Source of the DNA: Dichetophora obliterata
Taxonomy: Eukaryota; Arthropoda; Insecta; Diptera; Sciomyzidae
Assembly: GCA_963920525.1 (NCBI GenBank)
Contig: OY986439.1
Span: forward strand, 39,994,819-40,058,818
Reading direction: 5' to 3'
DNA: 64,000 nt
Of the stretch, positions 21,015 to 32,040 are shown one piece after another. The translations under genes and the position numbers were made by a program. How positions within the stretch are numbered: the stretch's first letter is position 1; each line of letters begins with the position of its first letter. Below the pieces are notes generated by a model that saw nothing but the letters and a program-made list of their open reading frames with translations, was not told the DNA's origin and did no database searches.

Positions 21015-21944
21015 TAACGCGTGACCTAAAATAAAAAGCTTTTCTTTAACGTCATATGATTTTAAAGATTTTATTCGAACAAAAGTTTATTCAACATTAT
21101 ACAAAACTTTAAAAGTATATTGTAAACACATGTTAATTATTCAAACCTTCTTAAGTTGAAAACAGCAGCGCCGTCTGCTGTGTGCTTGACTCTCTACAGA
21201 GTTGTTGTTGGTGTTGCTTTGTTCAAAACATACTTGAGAAATTTCATGCATTTCTAGCGTTTTTTAGGCGAAGACAAGATTGATAGAGATAGAAGAGAGT
21301 TTTTAAAGAGAGTGCGACATTAGTAATTGTAGGACAAAGTTTTTACGCTTTTCTAGCGTGAAATATTTTTAATTTGGCTCTCTGAAATAAAACTATATTA
21401 AATGTAAGAATTATTAAATTCCCGTGGATTTTTGTTAGAGTGTGGCTCTTGAAGTAGAAACGATAGAATTCAAAGACGTTTTAAAAGGGTTGCAATAAGT
21501 CGCTTAAGAAAGACTAATGAAATGCTTATATTTTTTTCCTGCATGCTCTTACTTTTGACATCCACGCGTCGTAAAACTTCCTTCAATATGCTGCTTTGAC
21601 GTCATTGTCTTGCATCCTTCAGTCGTTCTTACTTTGCTCGCAATTAAGAAAAATATTTTCAATATCACCATTTTTCAAAAAATGTAAATTTGTTATCATT
21701 TTCTGTCTTACAATATATTTTTTTTTATTTTTACATATTCGTTTATATGATGATGGTCTTGTTATCTTACCGAGGATACCGGTCTGAAATTTTAAAGTTT
21801 TCCTTGTAAAGACAAAATAATTTATTAAAAAAAAAAATATAAATTGTATTCGATAAGTATACAAAGTGAATTACGTAAGAGATAAAAATTTTTTAACAAA
21901 AACATTTTGATGCTATATATATTTCAAAATCGAATGACAAATTA
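21015..21944. other. Non-coding stretch
   Basis: No gene or repeat boundary is supported. TAGCG/CGCTA words and TTGGCTCTCTGAAAT (near 21372) echo sequence at 19060-19180, suggesting an eroded dispersed repeat. Confidence 0.4.
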
Positions 21945-23509
21945 CACTGAGCAACACATTTTTCTAACGGAAAAGCGGATAACACAGGATGGTAGTACTA
22001 GTGTATAGTAAGAAAACCCTAAAAGGAATTTGCAAAGTTAGCACGCTTTTAAGAGATATAGGCATATCGTGTAAGGCGTATCGAATTACAATTTTTTCGA
22101 ATTTCACACTCTAAGTGGTCTCAAAAGTTGCTGGTGGTCAAGATCTAAAAAAAAAATAAAGAGTAAAAAAAGGATGTATTTCTCTTACACAAGGACAAAG
22201 TTGTTTTTTGAGAAAAATAGTAAAAAATAACGATCTATAAATGCTTTGATTTTGTTAAGAAAAACTACATATATCTTAAAGCAACATTAAATACAGACTT
22301 TAACTAAGAATATCTCACCAAGCAAAATGCATCTCTCGATTTCTACCCTCATTGTCCTGTGTGAGAGATACTCGAATCCAAAGGTACACTCGAAATAGCA
22401 CAGAACTTTTGATTGTCTAAGTGTTGGTGTTATTGATTGAAGTGTTTACGTTCTCTTTAAATTTGGCGAATTCAATATTTTTCGCAAATGCATTTTCTTG
22501 TTTTCGAGAAATGTATTTTGAATGCAATTTTATAAGTTTTTCAAAAATTAAGATAATGTTTTATATATTCATGGTGGTACCAAATATAATTTTGTGAATT
22601 TGACCCACGATTCTTTTTTGTGTTACGATTTATTAAAAAAATTTTTCTGCTCAGCATGAAATTTATTATTTCGTCAAAAAAACCTCAACTCATCATTTGC
22701 CAAAATGTTAAACTAAAATTTTAAGTTTCTGAGCCTGCCATTCGATGAGTCTCAATTGATTTAACAATTGCTTTTTAGATGTGTTTTTAAAAAAGTAATA
22801 ACCTTAAAGGAGATATCTGAATAATTCAAAAAGCGAAAATTATTTTACCTGAGATATAAAGCCTTATATTAATTTTTTTCAAAAGTTGAAAAATTGCGTT
22901 CAAGTTTGCTTTTCTCAAAAAACAGTAAATGCATAGGCAAAAAATGTGCAAACTTTTAATACACCAAATATAAGGAAAATGTAAACTCTTTAATAAATAC
23001 CACTAAAATAAACACAATCAGATAACAATCAAAAGTTCTGTGCTATTTCGAGTGTGCCTTAAGATTCGAATATCCTTCACACTGTGAGTAAAAATCAAGA
23101 GTGGCTCGGCGAGATATTATTAGAGTCTTTATTTACTTTTGCTTTAAGATATAAAAATCTTACAAAAATCAAAGCGTTATAGATCGTTAATTTTTATTGT
23201 TTTTCTCAAAAAACAACTTTGTCCTTGCGGTAGAGAGAGACATCCTTTTTTTGGGACACCACTCTATGGAACTTTGGAGACTTTTTAGAATGAGAAATTA
23301 AAAAAATAATTTTTAATTCGATACGCCCTTATGAGCACTTCATTTTTAAAAAATACTCTGCAAGAGGCAAACTTTCAATGCCTATATCTTTTAAAAGCGA
23401 GCTAACTTTACAAAACTCTTTTAGGGTTTTGTTGGTTTAGATCAGTACCATCGATCTGTGTTGGTCGCTTTTCCGTTAGATTCCATGACCCTTGAATTGT
23501 CGCATAGTG
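21945..23509. mobile_element. 1565-bp palindromic CACTA-like non-autonomous element
   Basis: The ends are CACTGAGCAACA and, in reverse complement, CACTATGCGACA. Both lead into TCTAACGGAAAAGCG and ACCCTAAAAG, so the inverted arms extend about 500 bp in from each end (for example GGACAAAGTTGTTTTTTGAG near 22189 and its complement near 23210). TTA flanks both ends (21942-21944 and 23510-23512). CACT(A/G) ends with a 3-bp duplication fit the CACTA/CMC group. No coding sequence is present. A partial copy of the right half occurs at 29665-30095. Confidence 0.75.
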
Positions 23510-23512
23510 TTA

Positions 23513-24849
23513 TCCATCTAATCTTTTCATAAGCTATTGCACATGAATTAAAAAAGAATTGCCTAAAAAATGAAAGTTATTTTGAACTTTTGCCACATAT
23601 TAATTTAAGAACTTTATTGTACATGTGGCTGATAGACAGACATATCCAATAACTTGGTCTATAATAACAACAGCAACAACATCAACATAACCAACAGCAC
23701 TACTACAAATGCAAATGTAACTGTCACATATTTGTGGCTAACAAAAAAGGTGTTACTGGGTTACCAGAGCAATATCACTTTATTTTTGCAGCTATTATTT
23801 TCATGCAGTTGTTGTTGTTTTTTTAAGTTGAGTTTCAACTTAAGTACAATGATTTTGCTCTTGTTTTTGTAATTGTTGTTGTAAGTTTAAACACAGACAT
23901 TGTGCTTGCTGTTGCTGTTAATATTTCTACTGTTGTTGTAACGCTCCTCGTCCCATTGCTAACAAAATTTATTATGCAAATGCTGCAATATAGCAGATTG
24001 TTAAAAGCTTTTAAGAGCACAAACGTGTTGGATGGGCATGCCACGTAGTGTTGTTGTAATTGAGCATACAAAAAACAAGTCTGCAAAAGCTTACATAAAC
24101 TTTGGAAAAACTTTAAAAAACTTCATCTTAGTTGTGGGTGTGTGTGCTTAAAATTTAATCATTTAGTCAAAGTAGGTGTTAGTGCAGTTTTGCAAAAATT
24201 TGTAAACTAAAAACTTTTTTAATTACGTTAGTCAGTCACTGACTTATACTCACACACATTTTAAAAATCAGCCCAGTTTCTGAATATGAGCAGAGTTTTC
24301 GAACTTTTTATTGAACATGAGAAAAATTACATGTTTGTATGAAAAAAATTGCCAATACACTAGAAATTGAGTCAGCTATAAACTCATACTATACAATAAT
24401 CTTTATGTTAATGTTTCATTTATTTTAATACAAAATTAAATCTTTACTGATGTTTTGAGAAAATTGTACATGAAAAACAAAAAAAAAGTTTATGAAGAAT
24501 GATAGTATTGAAAATATTTTTGTGAATTGTGGCCCAAGTAAGAAAGAGTGAAGGATGCAAGACAATGATGTCAATGATATTAATGTTGCCATTATTTAAT
24601 GTTTCAAGAGCATTTTTAAAGGTCTTACTTCAATAACACAATAAGACACATAATTTCGAAAATAGTTTTTTTTTTTTAAACACAGAGAACAGTATTCCTC
24701 CAATTTAATTTGATCTGATACAATTTTATATCAAATTTTTAAAAAATTAAATTTCTTGTTACATTTTAGGTCAGATTGTATTTTTTGTTGAGATTTCAAT
24801 ATTTCAAGATAAAAATAGTGATAATGGCATCTTAAGTTTAACTCACAGG
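23513..24849. other. Non-coding stretch with CAA/GTT-type simple repeats
   Basis: AACAGCAACAACATCAACA-type sequence at 23660-23720 and TTGTTGTT-type sequence at 23810-24060 are simple-repeat tracts. Nothing coding is supported. Confidence 0.5.
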
Positions 24850-25690
24850 TATTTCTCAATACTTCTCAGTAATCCTTAACAAAGATATGATTTTGATATA
24901 CGAATAAAACATAGCAGAAAATCTCCTACTGAACATCAAACATTGGCATTTATATATGTTTAGCGGCATTAAATTGTCACTGAACCAAGAAGATATTTTG
25001 AACAAATCTCTCTCTGGGCTTATATAATCATTAATGTCTTTTATTGCAATAAAAATTTTTATGCCATCAGCATAGATTAAAAACTGAGAAAACTTGGGGA
25101 ATACTGAGGTATATTTTTTACAAATTATAGAAACAACACGTCCCAACTGGCTACCTTAGAGAACCTTGAAGATATCGTTGGCAATGGACATTTAATTATT
25201 TGTTCGAACAAATTCCGTCCTACCTAAAAGATATGATTCAAACCATTTTAGAATACTGGAATGAAACCCAATAGATTCTAGTTTTGTATAAGTAAGTAAT
25301 GATGAACTTTGTCTAAAGCTTTGGAAATATCAGTGAATTTAACATTTAAGTTGTGTTTAATTTGTTGACCTTCCAGTAAAAAACTATGTTGAAGCAGTGA
25401 TATAACCTCCTTCGTTAAAAATATTAGTCTACTCTAGATAAAGTTTTCAAAAAGTATTGGGATCGTAGATATTTTACATATTGGGAGATAGTTTGAAACT
25501 TCATTCCTTAAACCAAATTTGTGAATTCATATAATGAAACCTAATTTGCAATCAGTTAAAAATTCACCATTTTTATATGATTGACTGAATACTGTAGTAA
25601 CAGGAAAAGCAAGTACATTTGCGAAATTTCTTAAAAGTATTGGTGGAAAACCATCCATTTCAGGCTGTCGAACACAATTCAATAACTTTA
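24850..25690 (-). pseudogene. LINE reverse transcriptase fossil
   Basis: Reading down from about 25690: PEMDGFPPILLRNFANVLAF, then GLRNEVSNYLPICKISTIPI (the NYRPIS motif), QIKHNLNVKFTDISKALDKV (motif A, YTDFSKAFDKV in relatives, catalytic Asp kept) and GFHSSILKWFESYLLGRTEF. A degraded PQGxxLGP stretch follows (SQLGRVV), then FLIYADGIKIFIA (motif C with ADD changed to ADG) and SWFSDNLMPLNIYKCQCLMF. The order and spacing are those of non-LTR RT. Several stops and shifts and the altered catalytic ADD show it is dead. It resembles the LINE at 15.9-17.8 kb in type, but the sequences are clearly different families or old copies. Confidence 0.8.
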
Positions 25691-27328
25691 ATCCTTTAAA
25701 CACTTCTATTTAACTAAACTCAAGGTATCCTTAATTAATTGAATAACTGGATAAGTTAGTGTTATTATCACTGATAGTATCAGAAAACGATATACTGATC
25801 AATAAAATTCAGCGATAAAATTGCAAACAGAGAGGGTTTGGATGATATATTCCCCATATTCGGAATGGTATTTGGAATACCCGTCTTATTTTTTTTTTGC
25901 TTTGGATAAATTACCAAAAACTCTTGCTTTTTTCTTTAACCCATTTCAGTCCAATGATCGAGTATTCGACCAGTCATTTTCAAATTGTTCCTAGGAGAGC
26001 CCGTAAACGCTAACAACTTGCAACTTACCACATATGTTAGTTTGGACTTTTGTCAACATACATTATTTTTTTCTTTGCGAGATTTGGTCATTTACATATT
26101 CTGTTGAGTCTTGTCGCGAAACAATTATCATATATGTTGTTTTTTTTTGTTGTTATTTGTTAATTCCCAGCAAATCTAACTAGTATTTAACGTATTTTTT
26201 ATGTCAAATTTATTTCTATAAATAAAGCATCCTGCATTAGCAAACTCGAATTTTTCGTTTTACCTTTAAATTTGGGTTTTCTGATGCCAGTACCTCTACC
26301 TTTTAGGGTTTTTTCTAGGTTTAGGTTCTCTCGGACCAAACCTGAATAGCTAAAAATCTCAAAGTTCCTGTCCCGTTTAGTTAGCCTATTTGTAGTGTCT
26401 GGTAGAAGTTTCGTTTATATTGGCAGGTTTAAATGGGTTAATCTGAAAAATTTAACGTTTATATAAGAAATTGTTGAAATAAATATTTTTTTTTTAGACA
26501 TTGGTAATTATTTTAAAGAATTAAATTATTATTGGATTTCTTATAAATATATATATATATTTTTTTTTTATAATAATTTCTGTATTGAACCATACTGGCT
26601 TATATGAGCTTTTTTGTGAAACGTCAGGGATATATATAGATTTTAAGCTTCTTTATGCTTTTTGGAAAACGAAGTGTAATTTTTATAACTACAAATAATG
26701 CAATTATTATTGTTTAAGCTGAATGCCAATCAACAGTGCATAAAATAATTGAAATACTAGTAATTCAGCAGGAAGGGTTTAATTCTCATGCAACCAATCC
26801 TTTTTGTGTTTGATATTTTTAAAACTTATTTTGTTCAAATAACACTTAAAATGTTATTTCTCATTGGATTTTTATAAACTTGCTCTTCTTAAAAGTTCAT
26901 CCAACTACCATTGCTATAGCGAGTAAAACTTAATTTGAAAAATTTCTTAATATTGACAGCGATATCCGAACCTTTTTAAAGAAACCCAAATCGATAATTT
27001 TTTTTTTTTTTTGATAAAAATTTAAGGAATGAAGGAATGCGCCTTATACAAACAACGTCTGGTCTTTTACCTGAATCGAAAGGGATAGATTATTTGCGGA
27101 AAAATTTATTAAAACCATACGTGAATTATTGATTAGGTGGAAAAAACGTTAAAGATAATTTTAATTGCTTATAACCGAGGCTAGTGTTATATCTAAACCA
27201 CGGCAAGCATTTCCAGCCTTCAGTTGTTCCTGTCTTTTAATTCCACATTTTTCACAATTTAGTTGTGAATTTTTTGTTTCAATAATTCTTAGATGTACTA
27301 TAGAATAAAGAAAGCAAAAAGAACTATG
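25691..27328. other. Non-coding AT-rich stretch
   Basis: No supported gene. There are T-runs and an AT dinucleotide run near 26550. Confidence 0.5.
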
Positions 27329-27402
27329 CACGAACCCGGATTCGAACCTGGGACCTCTGAGTTGACAGTCTATCGCACTCTTCACTTGACTACAAAAGCC
27401 GA
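27329..27402 (-). tRNA. Solo tRNA-like pol III unit (probably a pseudogene or SINE head)
   Basis: On the minus strand there is an A-box-like TAGTCAAGTGAAG (27392-27380) and a perfect B box GGTTCGAATCC (27348-27338), 44 bases apart as in tRNA genes. CTGTCAA sits where the anticodon loop should be and would give anticodon GTC. The T arm can form with one mismatch, but the acceptor ends pair poorly, so it is unlikely to be a working tRNA-Asp gene. A T5 run (27316-27320) lies 17 bases past the B box and could terminate pol III. No A-rich or repeated tail of a SINE is evident. Confidence 0.5.
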
Positions 27403-28113
27403 CTTCTAGTCCATTTCTTTCAAATTGATTTCTTACAGCGGTTTTAGCAAGAAGAATATAAAAATGCAGAAACATTGATTTCTGAAGGTTAATAATAATT
27501 TTATCAGTTATCATTTATATTATGTAGAAATGTTTTTATGGATAAAATTTTTACCTGAATTCAACATTTGAGTACGCGTTCTGTAAAAAAGAACTGCAAG
27601 GACCAAACCACAAAATTGTTTTTTTACCTAGCGTGGGCTTACAAGAAAATAAAATGCAAAAATTGTTCCATTTCTGACAAGCACCTTTAGCCGAACTTCT
27701 TAAACCTTCCTGTTACCTTAAGGTAATTTCGTGACTTTTTTGTCCTTAAATTACTGATATCTTCTAAAAAATTTTTTGTTTTTCCAATATCCTTTAATGA
27801 TATCCTTCATGATATCAATTCACATCTAAAAACAGCAAAAAACTTTTAACATTTTCAGGTGGGGTGGCAACCCACCATGTACACACCTTAAGGTCAGCTG
27901 ATGTCCATGGTATATTTCGCGACGTTTTGTGTGTAAATCCTAGGGCGTCAATCCTGGAAGCTTTTCTCGATCCCGGGATTAGTTCGGGATTGAAAATTTT
28001 AAGATGTAAATAATTCAGATCGTCTTTTAAACAATTTTTTGTCATTAATTACTTGAAACTAAGAAATATAAATTAATTAATTTATAAAGAAACAAAAACA
28101 AAACAAACCCATT
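27403..28113. other. Non-coding stretch with small hairpins
   Basis: A hairpin GGTGGGG-TGGCAA-CCCACC occurs near 27858 and CCCGGGATTAGTTCGGG near 27972. No gene is supported. Confidence 0.4.
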
Positions 28114-28541
28114 AAGGATATTCACAATTGCGGGATTTTAAGTGTAGTTAAAAAACCCCGTGGTGTTGTACCACACTCTACCGAGCTGTTTTTCTATTTT
28201 TTTCGTGCTTTACATGAAATCTCCAAATTACCAAAAGTGTGGTAATTTTAAGTAGCCTAATGATATGTTTAACGAACGTGGTTTTTAAAATTCCACAAAC
28301 AACTGATCGATTGCCAGTTATTTCTAATTGCAAAAATTAAAGAAGCGAAAAGTGGAAGTTTAAATTTTTTATACAATATATTAGAAAAATATATCAAATT
28401 GGATAGTTAATTTATTTGCATAGTAACAAAAAGCTATAGTGGGAGGTTCCCAACCACAAATTCTACTTTAAAGGGTGTGATTTTTCAACTATGGCAAAAA
28501 AAAAAACCATAAAAATATACCACACAATTGTGAATACCCTT
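28114..28541. mobile_element. 428-bp MITE with ATT target duplication
   Basis: The ends are AAGGATATTCACAATTG and, in reverse complement, AAGGGTATTCACAATTG (16 of 17 identical). ATT lies outside both ends (28111-28113 and 28542-28544). Inner complementary words such as GTGTGGT/ACCACAC extend the fold. No coding sequence. Terminal bases and target match the MITE at 17119-17441, pointing to one superfamily. Confidence 0.8.
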
Positions 28542-28544
28542 ATT

Positions 28545-29664
28545 ATTAATAAACACAAAAAACATAAATAATATTAATGACTAGCACATTGTATTAATTT
28601 CAGCAAATTAAATCAGTGGATTTGCCCAATATATTGGACACGTCAGACAGTAATTTTTATATGTATTTATTTTGCAAAGCTTTTTTTTAAATAAAATCGT
28701 TTGGTTCTATGAAAAAAAGATGAACCAACATGATCAAAATAAATGTAGAGATATATTTGACTAAAGAGTCATTTGGATTTTCGTTTTTGTTGCGAAGAAA
28801 AGTAAAAAAAAAAATTGTTTGGCCTATTTTATAAAAAAAAATCAACCGGACGAAGATTAAATTTATGTTTTTTTATCTTTTTATGGCATTAATGATAAGA
28901 ATATCAAGAGGGTTTAAAAAACAAAGATCTAAAGGGTTGAGAAACCTTTAAGAGATAAAAAAAGACTGTGCCGAACAGGAGCAAAATAGTTTTTTCTTTG
29001 TACAAGCTCACAAAACGAAAGTAGCGCAGGTTAAAATCAAAGGTATGTTTTTATTTCATCATTTAAAGACCTAAATGATAGGAATATTACCTCAAAAAAA
29101 TTATTTTGTTCTTAGTTTAGCCAAGCCATTGAAAGGTTTAAAGAACAAAAAATATTTACTATGTAAATATCGTTTTATTTTTAATTGGAGAGTTTTGTTC
29201 TGATATCATTGCAAATATAACCCGATGATGAGAAGCACCGTTCTGATTCTGTGCTAGTTGGAGAAATAGTTGTACAATAGTCGTAAGAAATTTGTAAGTT
29301 TTGATCACGATTGCTTCACCATAAAATTAAATTATTTCCTAAGTCAGAATATCTGCCAATTTTTAAATACATTGCTGAATTCCCGATGTTGCAAATTCTT
29401 CTAAAACTTTGCAAAGCCTTTGCTCCAGTGATTCACACTCATCGTGCTAACAATCTTTTCAGCCTCAATAAAAGTTTTTTCTTATTCTATATTCACATCA
29501 CCTTAAAATAAAATGTTTGCATTTTCATGAATATTTGTAATAGAAATTTTTTATTTAAAAATCCCAAGATCCAGGGATTTAAAAGGGCTTAAATCGTCCG
29601 GGATCCGTCCGGGAAATGGATTTTTTGGTTTTATAAAAATGATCGCAGCGTATGAAGAATGATG
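28545..29664. other. Non-coding AT-rich stretch
   Basis: No supported feature. GGGATCCGTCCGGGA near 29601 is a short GC-rich word in AT-rich context. Confidence 0.45.
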
Positions 29665-30095
29665 CATATGCAAAAAATATACAAATTATTAATTCACCAA
29701 ATCTAAGGAAAACGTCAACACGTTAATCAAAATCGCCAAAATTTATACCATCAGATAGCAGTTCTGCGCTACCTCGAGTGTACCTTTAGATTCGAATAAC
29801 CTTCACAAAGGACCTTGTGGGTAAAAATAGAGAGAAGCATCGTGTTTGAAAGGATATTGTATGTTAAAGTCTTTCTTTACTTTTACTTTAAGAAACATGC
29901 AGTTTTTCTTACAAAAATCAAAGCATTTTGGGATCGTGATCTTTTACTTTTTTTCTTAAAAACAACTTTGTCCTTGCGGGAAAGGAAGACATCCTTATTT
30001 TTTTCCTTAAAATATTTTTGGGAGATCTTGAGCACCCTATGCATTTTTTGAGACCTCTTAGAATACAGTCTAAATTTTTCGGTACGCCCTTATGA
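29665..30095. repeat. Partial copy of the 21.9-23.5 kb CACTA-like element (right half)
   Basis: This stretch is collinear with about 22915-23345. Shared words include CACCAAAT, TGTACCTTTAGATTCGAATA versus GTGCCTTAAGATTCGAATA, AACAACTTTGTCCTTGCGG and TACGCCCTTATGA. Neither terminal CACT sequence is present, so it is truncated on both sides. Confidence 0.75.
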
Positions 30096-30447
30096 ACATA
30101 CCAAATAAATTCTCAGTAAATAATAAAAACTGCTCCGAAAATTAAATAACGTGCCTTATAACTAGGACTAGGAATTTTATGCAAATTCAAGGTTTTACTG
30201 AATCTTAACCCAAATCTGGACATCTTAACCGGGAATAGTTTAAGTCTTTATTTCGAAGAAAAATATTTATACAAATTGGCATTTAAAAAACACTTCTCAT
30301 ACCCAAAATGTCTACCCTGCTCCTGGTTTCGGCTGCAGCGACCGTTACCATATGGTAACACCAGGCACTACTTAGGTCTTTTTCATTAAAAAAATGTATA
30401 TATATTATTATCAATACGCCTAATTTGTTAAAAATTTATGAAAGAAT

Positions 30448-30616
30448 TTATACTTGTACATGGTTTTTATTATGACATTCAGCAAAACATTTTACGCAGA
30501 AGCCAACATCGCACTTATTATAAGCTGTATGACCACTTGTTTTACACAAATCGGCAACACAACGGGTAGATATCACAAGATGATCTTGCCCATTGTAGCT
30601 GAGTGGGTATGCACAG
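30448..30616 (-). pseudogene. piggyBac-like transposase fossil B, C-terminal part
   Basis: The minus-strand frame reads YCAYPLSYNGQDHLVISTRC and then a Cys-rich end (C-x4-C, KCDVGFCVKCFAECHNK) to a TAA at 30448-30450. The C-terminal Cys/His cluster is characteristic of piggyBac transposases. The frame is cut at 30617 by the fold-back element and resumes at 35832, where EDSVH joins directly to YCAYP across one copy of the TA target. Confidence 0.75.
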
Positions 30617-30789
30617 TAGGCCGGGTCGATTTGTGGGGAGGCAAAAAAATCGCCCATTGCTCAGTGAAAATCGTATTCTAGGGATCAAAACAAGAAACTT
30701 TGCCCGAGGAACTATATCTCTAAAACGAATTCTAATGCCCCAACTTTTGAATTTTGACCAAATTTGGTCAAGATTTTTTTTTTTTTTTT

Positions 30790-30825
30790 TCAGTACTGAA
30801 TTGGCTGCTTTTCGTGCACAACGTG
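30790..30825 (+). promoter_or_regulatory. Candidate internal Inr + DPE promoter of the Jockey-type element
   Basis: TCAGTA at 30790-30795 resembles the Drosophila initiator TCAKTY, and CAACGTG at 30819-30825 falls at +28 to +34 relative to its A. Jockey, F and Doc elements use an internal Inr plus downstream element of this kind near their 5' ends. The inference rests on spacing and short matches. Confidence 0.45.
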
Positions 30826-30909
30826 TTGAGTCTTTTTCTCGTACTAATTTACTAAATTTGACAAACTTTAAAAATTCCTAAGCGTGTTGCTAAATCTTGT
30901 GATGAAGAC

Positions 30910-32040
30910 ATGGCGTCTTCATCCAAGAATTCTAAACTGTTAAGTGGAAATGTTGGCCACAGTGCTGCTTCCAAAAACTACTGGAGGCCATTACAAATGT
31001 TTGATGATGATAATGACTCAAGCATTATTATTAACGATGAAATTCAGCCTAAAATAAAAAAACTTTCCTTACCGCCTATTAAAGTGCTTACTCAAAGTAG
31101 TGAAAATATTCATAAAATTATTTTGGATAAAAAAATTACTGATTATTCAGTGCAAAAACTTTCAATCGGAGTTAAAATCTTCTGTGAAAAAAGTGAATCG
31201 TATGATGAAATCTTAAAAACTCTTAAAGACAATAAGTTACAGTTTTTTACACACGAAGCAAAGCAAAATCGACCTTTCAAGGTGGTTCTTCATGGTCTTG
31301 ACGGTAAAACATCCGACGAAGTAAAGAATGAGCTAATATCTCTTAATTTAAAATGCAAAGAGGTTAAAACCGTAATAAAAAAATTCGATAATTACGAAGA
31401 CACGTTGTATATTATTTACTTTGAGAATGGCTCGATTAAGCTGTATGATCTTAGAAAAAATTTTAAGACTCTCTTTCATACGATCGTCAAATGGGAGTAT
31501 CAACGCAAACTTAAAGGTAAACCTGTTCAATGCCGAAACTGCCAAATGTTTGGGCATGGAGAGAGAGGTTGCGGTATCACAAGTAGATGTGCTAACTGTG
31601 CTGGGAAGCATAAAACTTCCTACTGTATAAATGACAATATTATTAAGTGTGCCAACTGTAGCAACAATCACAAATCTACAGACCTGTCGTGCCCTAATCG
31701 AGAAGCGTTTTTGCAAATTAAAGAGAACCTCAAACAAAAAAATATTGGACGTTCTCCACGGTCAACTGCTGCTAAAAAATTTGACATCAATGTTTCTCAG
31801 TTTCCTCCACTTCCCACTCAATACTCTTTGCATGATCAGCGTAATTGCACTCGACAGTAGCCAACTACGACATCTTGGGCACATCTAAATAGAGAGCAGA
31901 AAAACAACCTATTTTCGGAAGAAGAGATAACTCAACTCACGTTTGATATGGTTCTGAAGCTTAAAAATTGTAAATCCAAAGAAGAACAGTTTAAGGTTAT
32001 TACACAATTAGCTGTTAAGTATTTGTATAGTTATAAGTAA
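30910..32040 (+). pseudogene. Jockey-type ORF1 (Gag-like nucleic-acid-binding protein), one premature stop
   Basis: The frame starts at ATG 30910 and runs 376 codons to TAA 32038-32040, with an internal TAG at codon 317 (31858-31860) that looks like a CAG to TAG change because the frame continues sensibly after it (PTTTSWAHLNREQKNNLFSE). Residues 85-200 form the conserved domain seen in Jockey-clade ORF1 proteins (FKVVLHGLDGKTSDEVKNEL). Three zinc knuckles follow: C208-C211-H216-C221, C227-C230-H234-C239 and C247-C250-H254-C261. Such proteins coat the element RNA in the transposition particle. The stop TAA overlaps the ORF2 start as TAATG, suggesting coupled translation. Confidence 0.9.

Noticed and set aside
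31348..31737. 129-codon minus-strand frame
   Set aside because: It is antisense to the well-supported Jockey ORF1.
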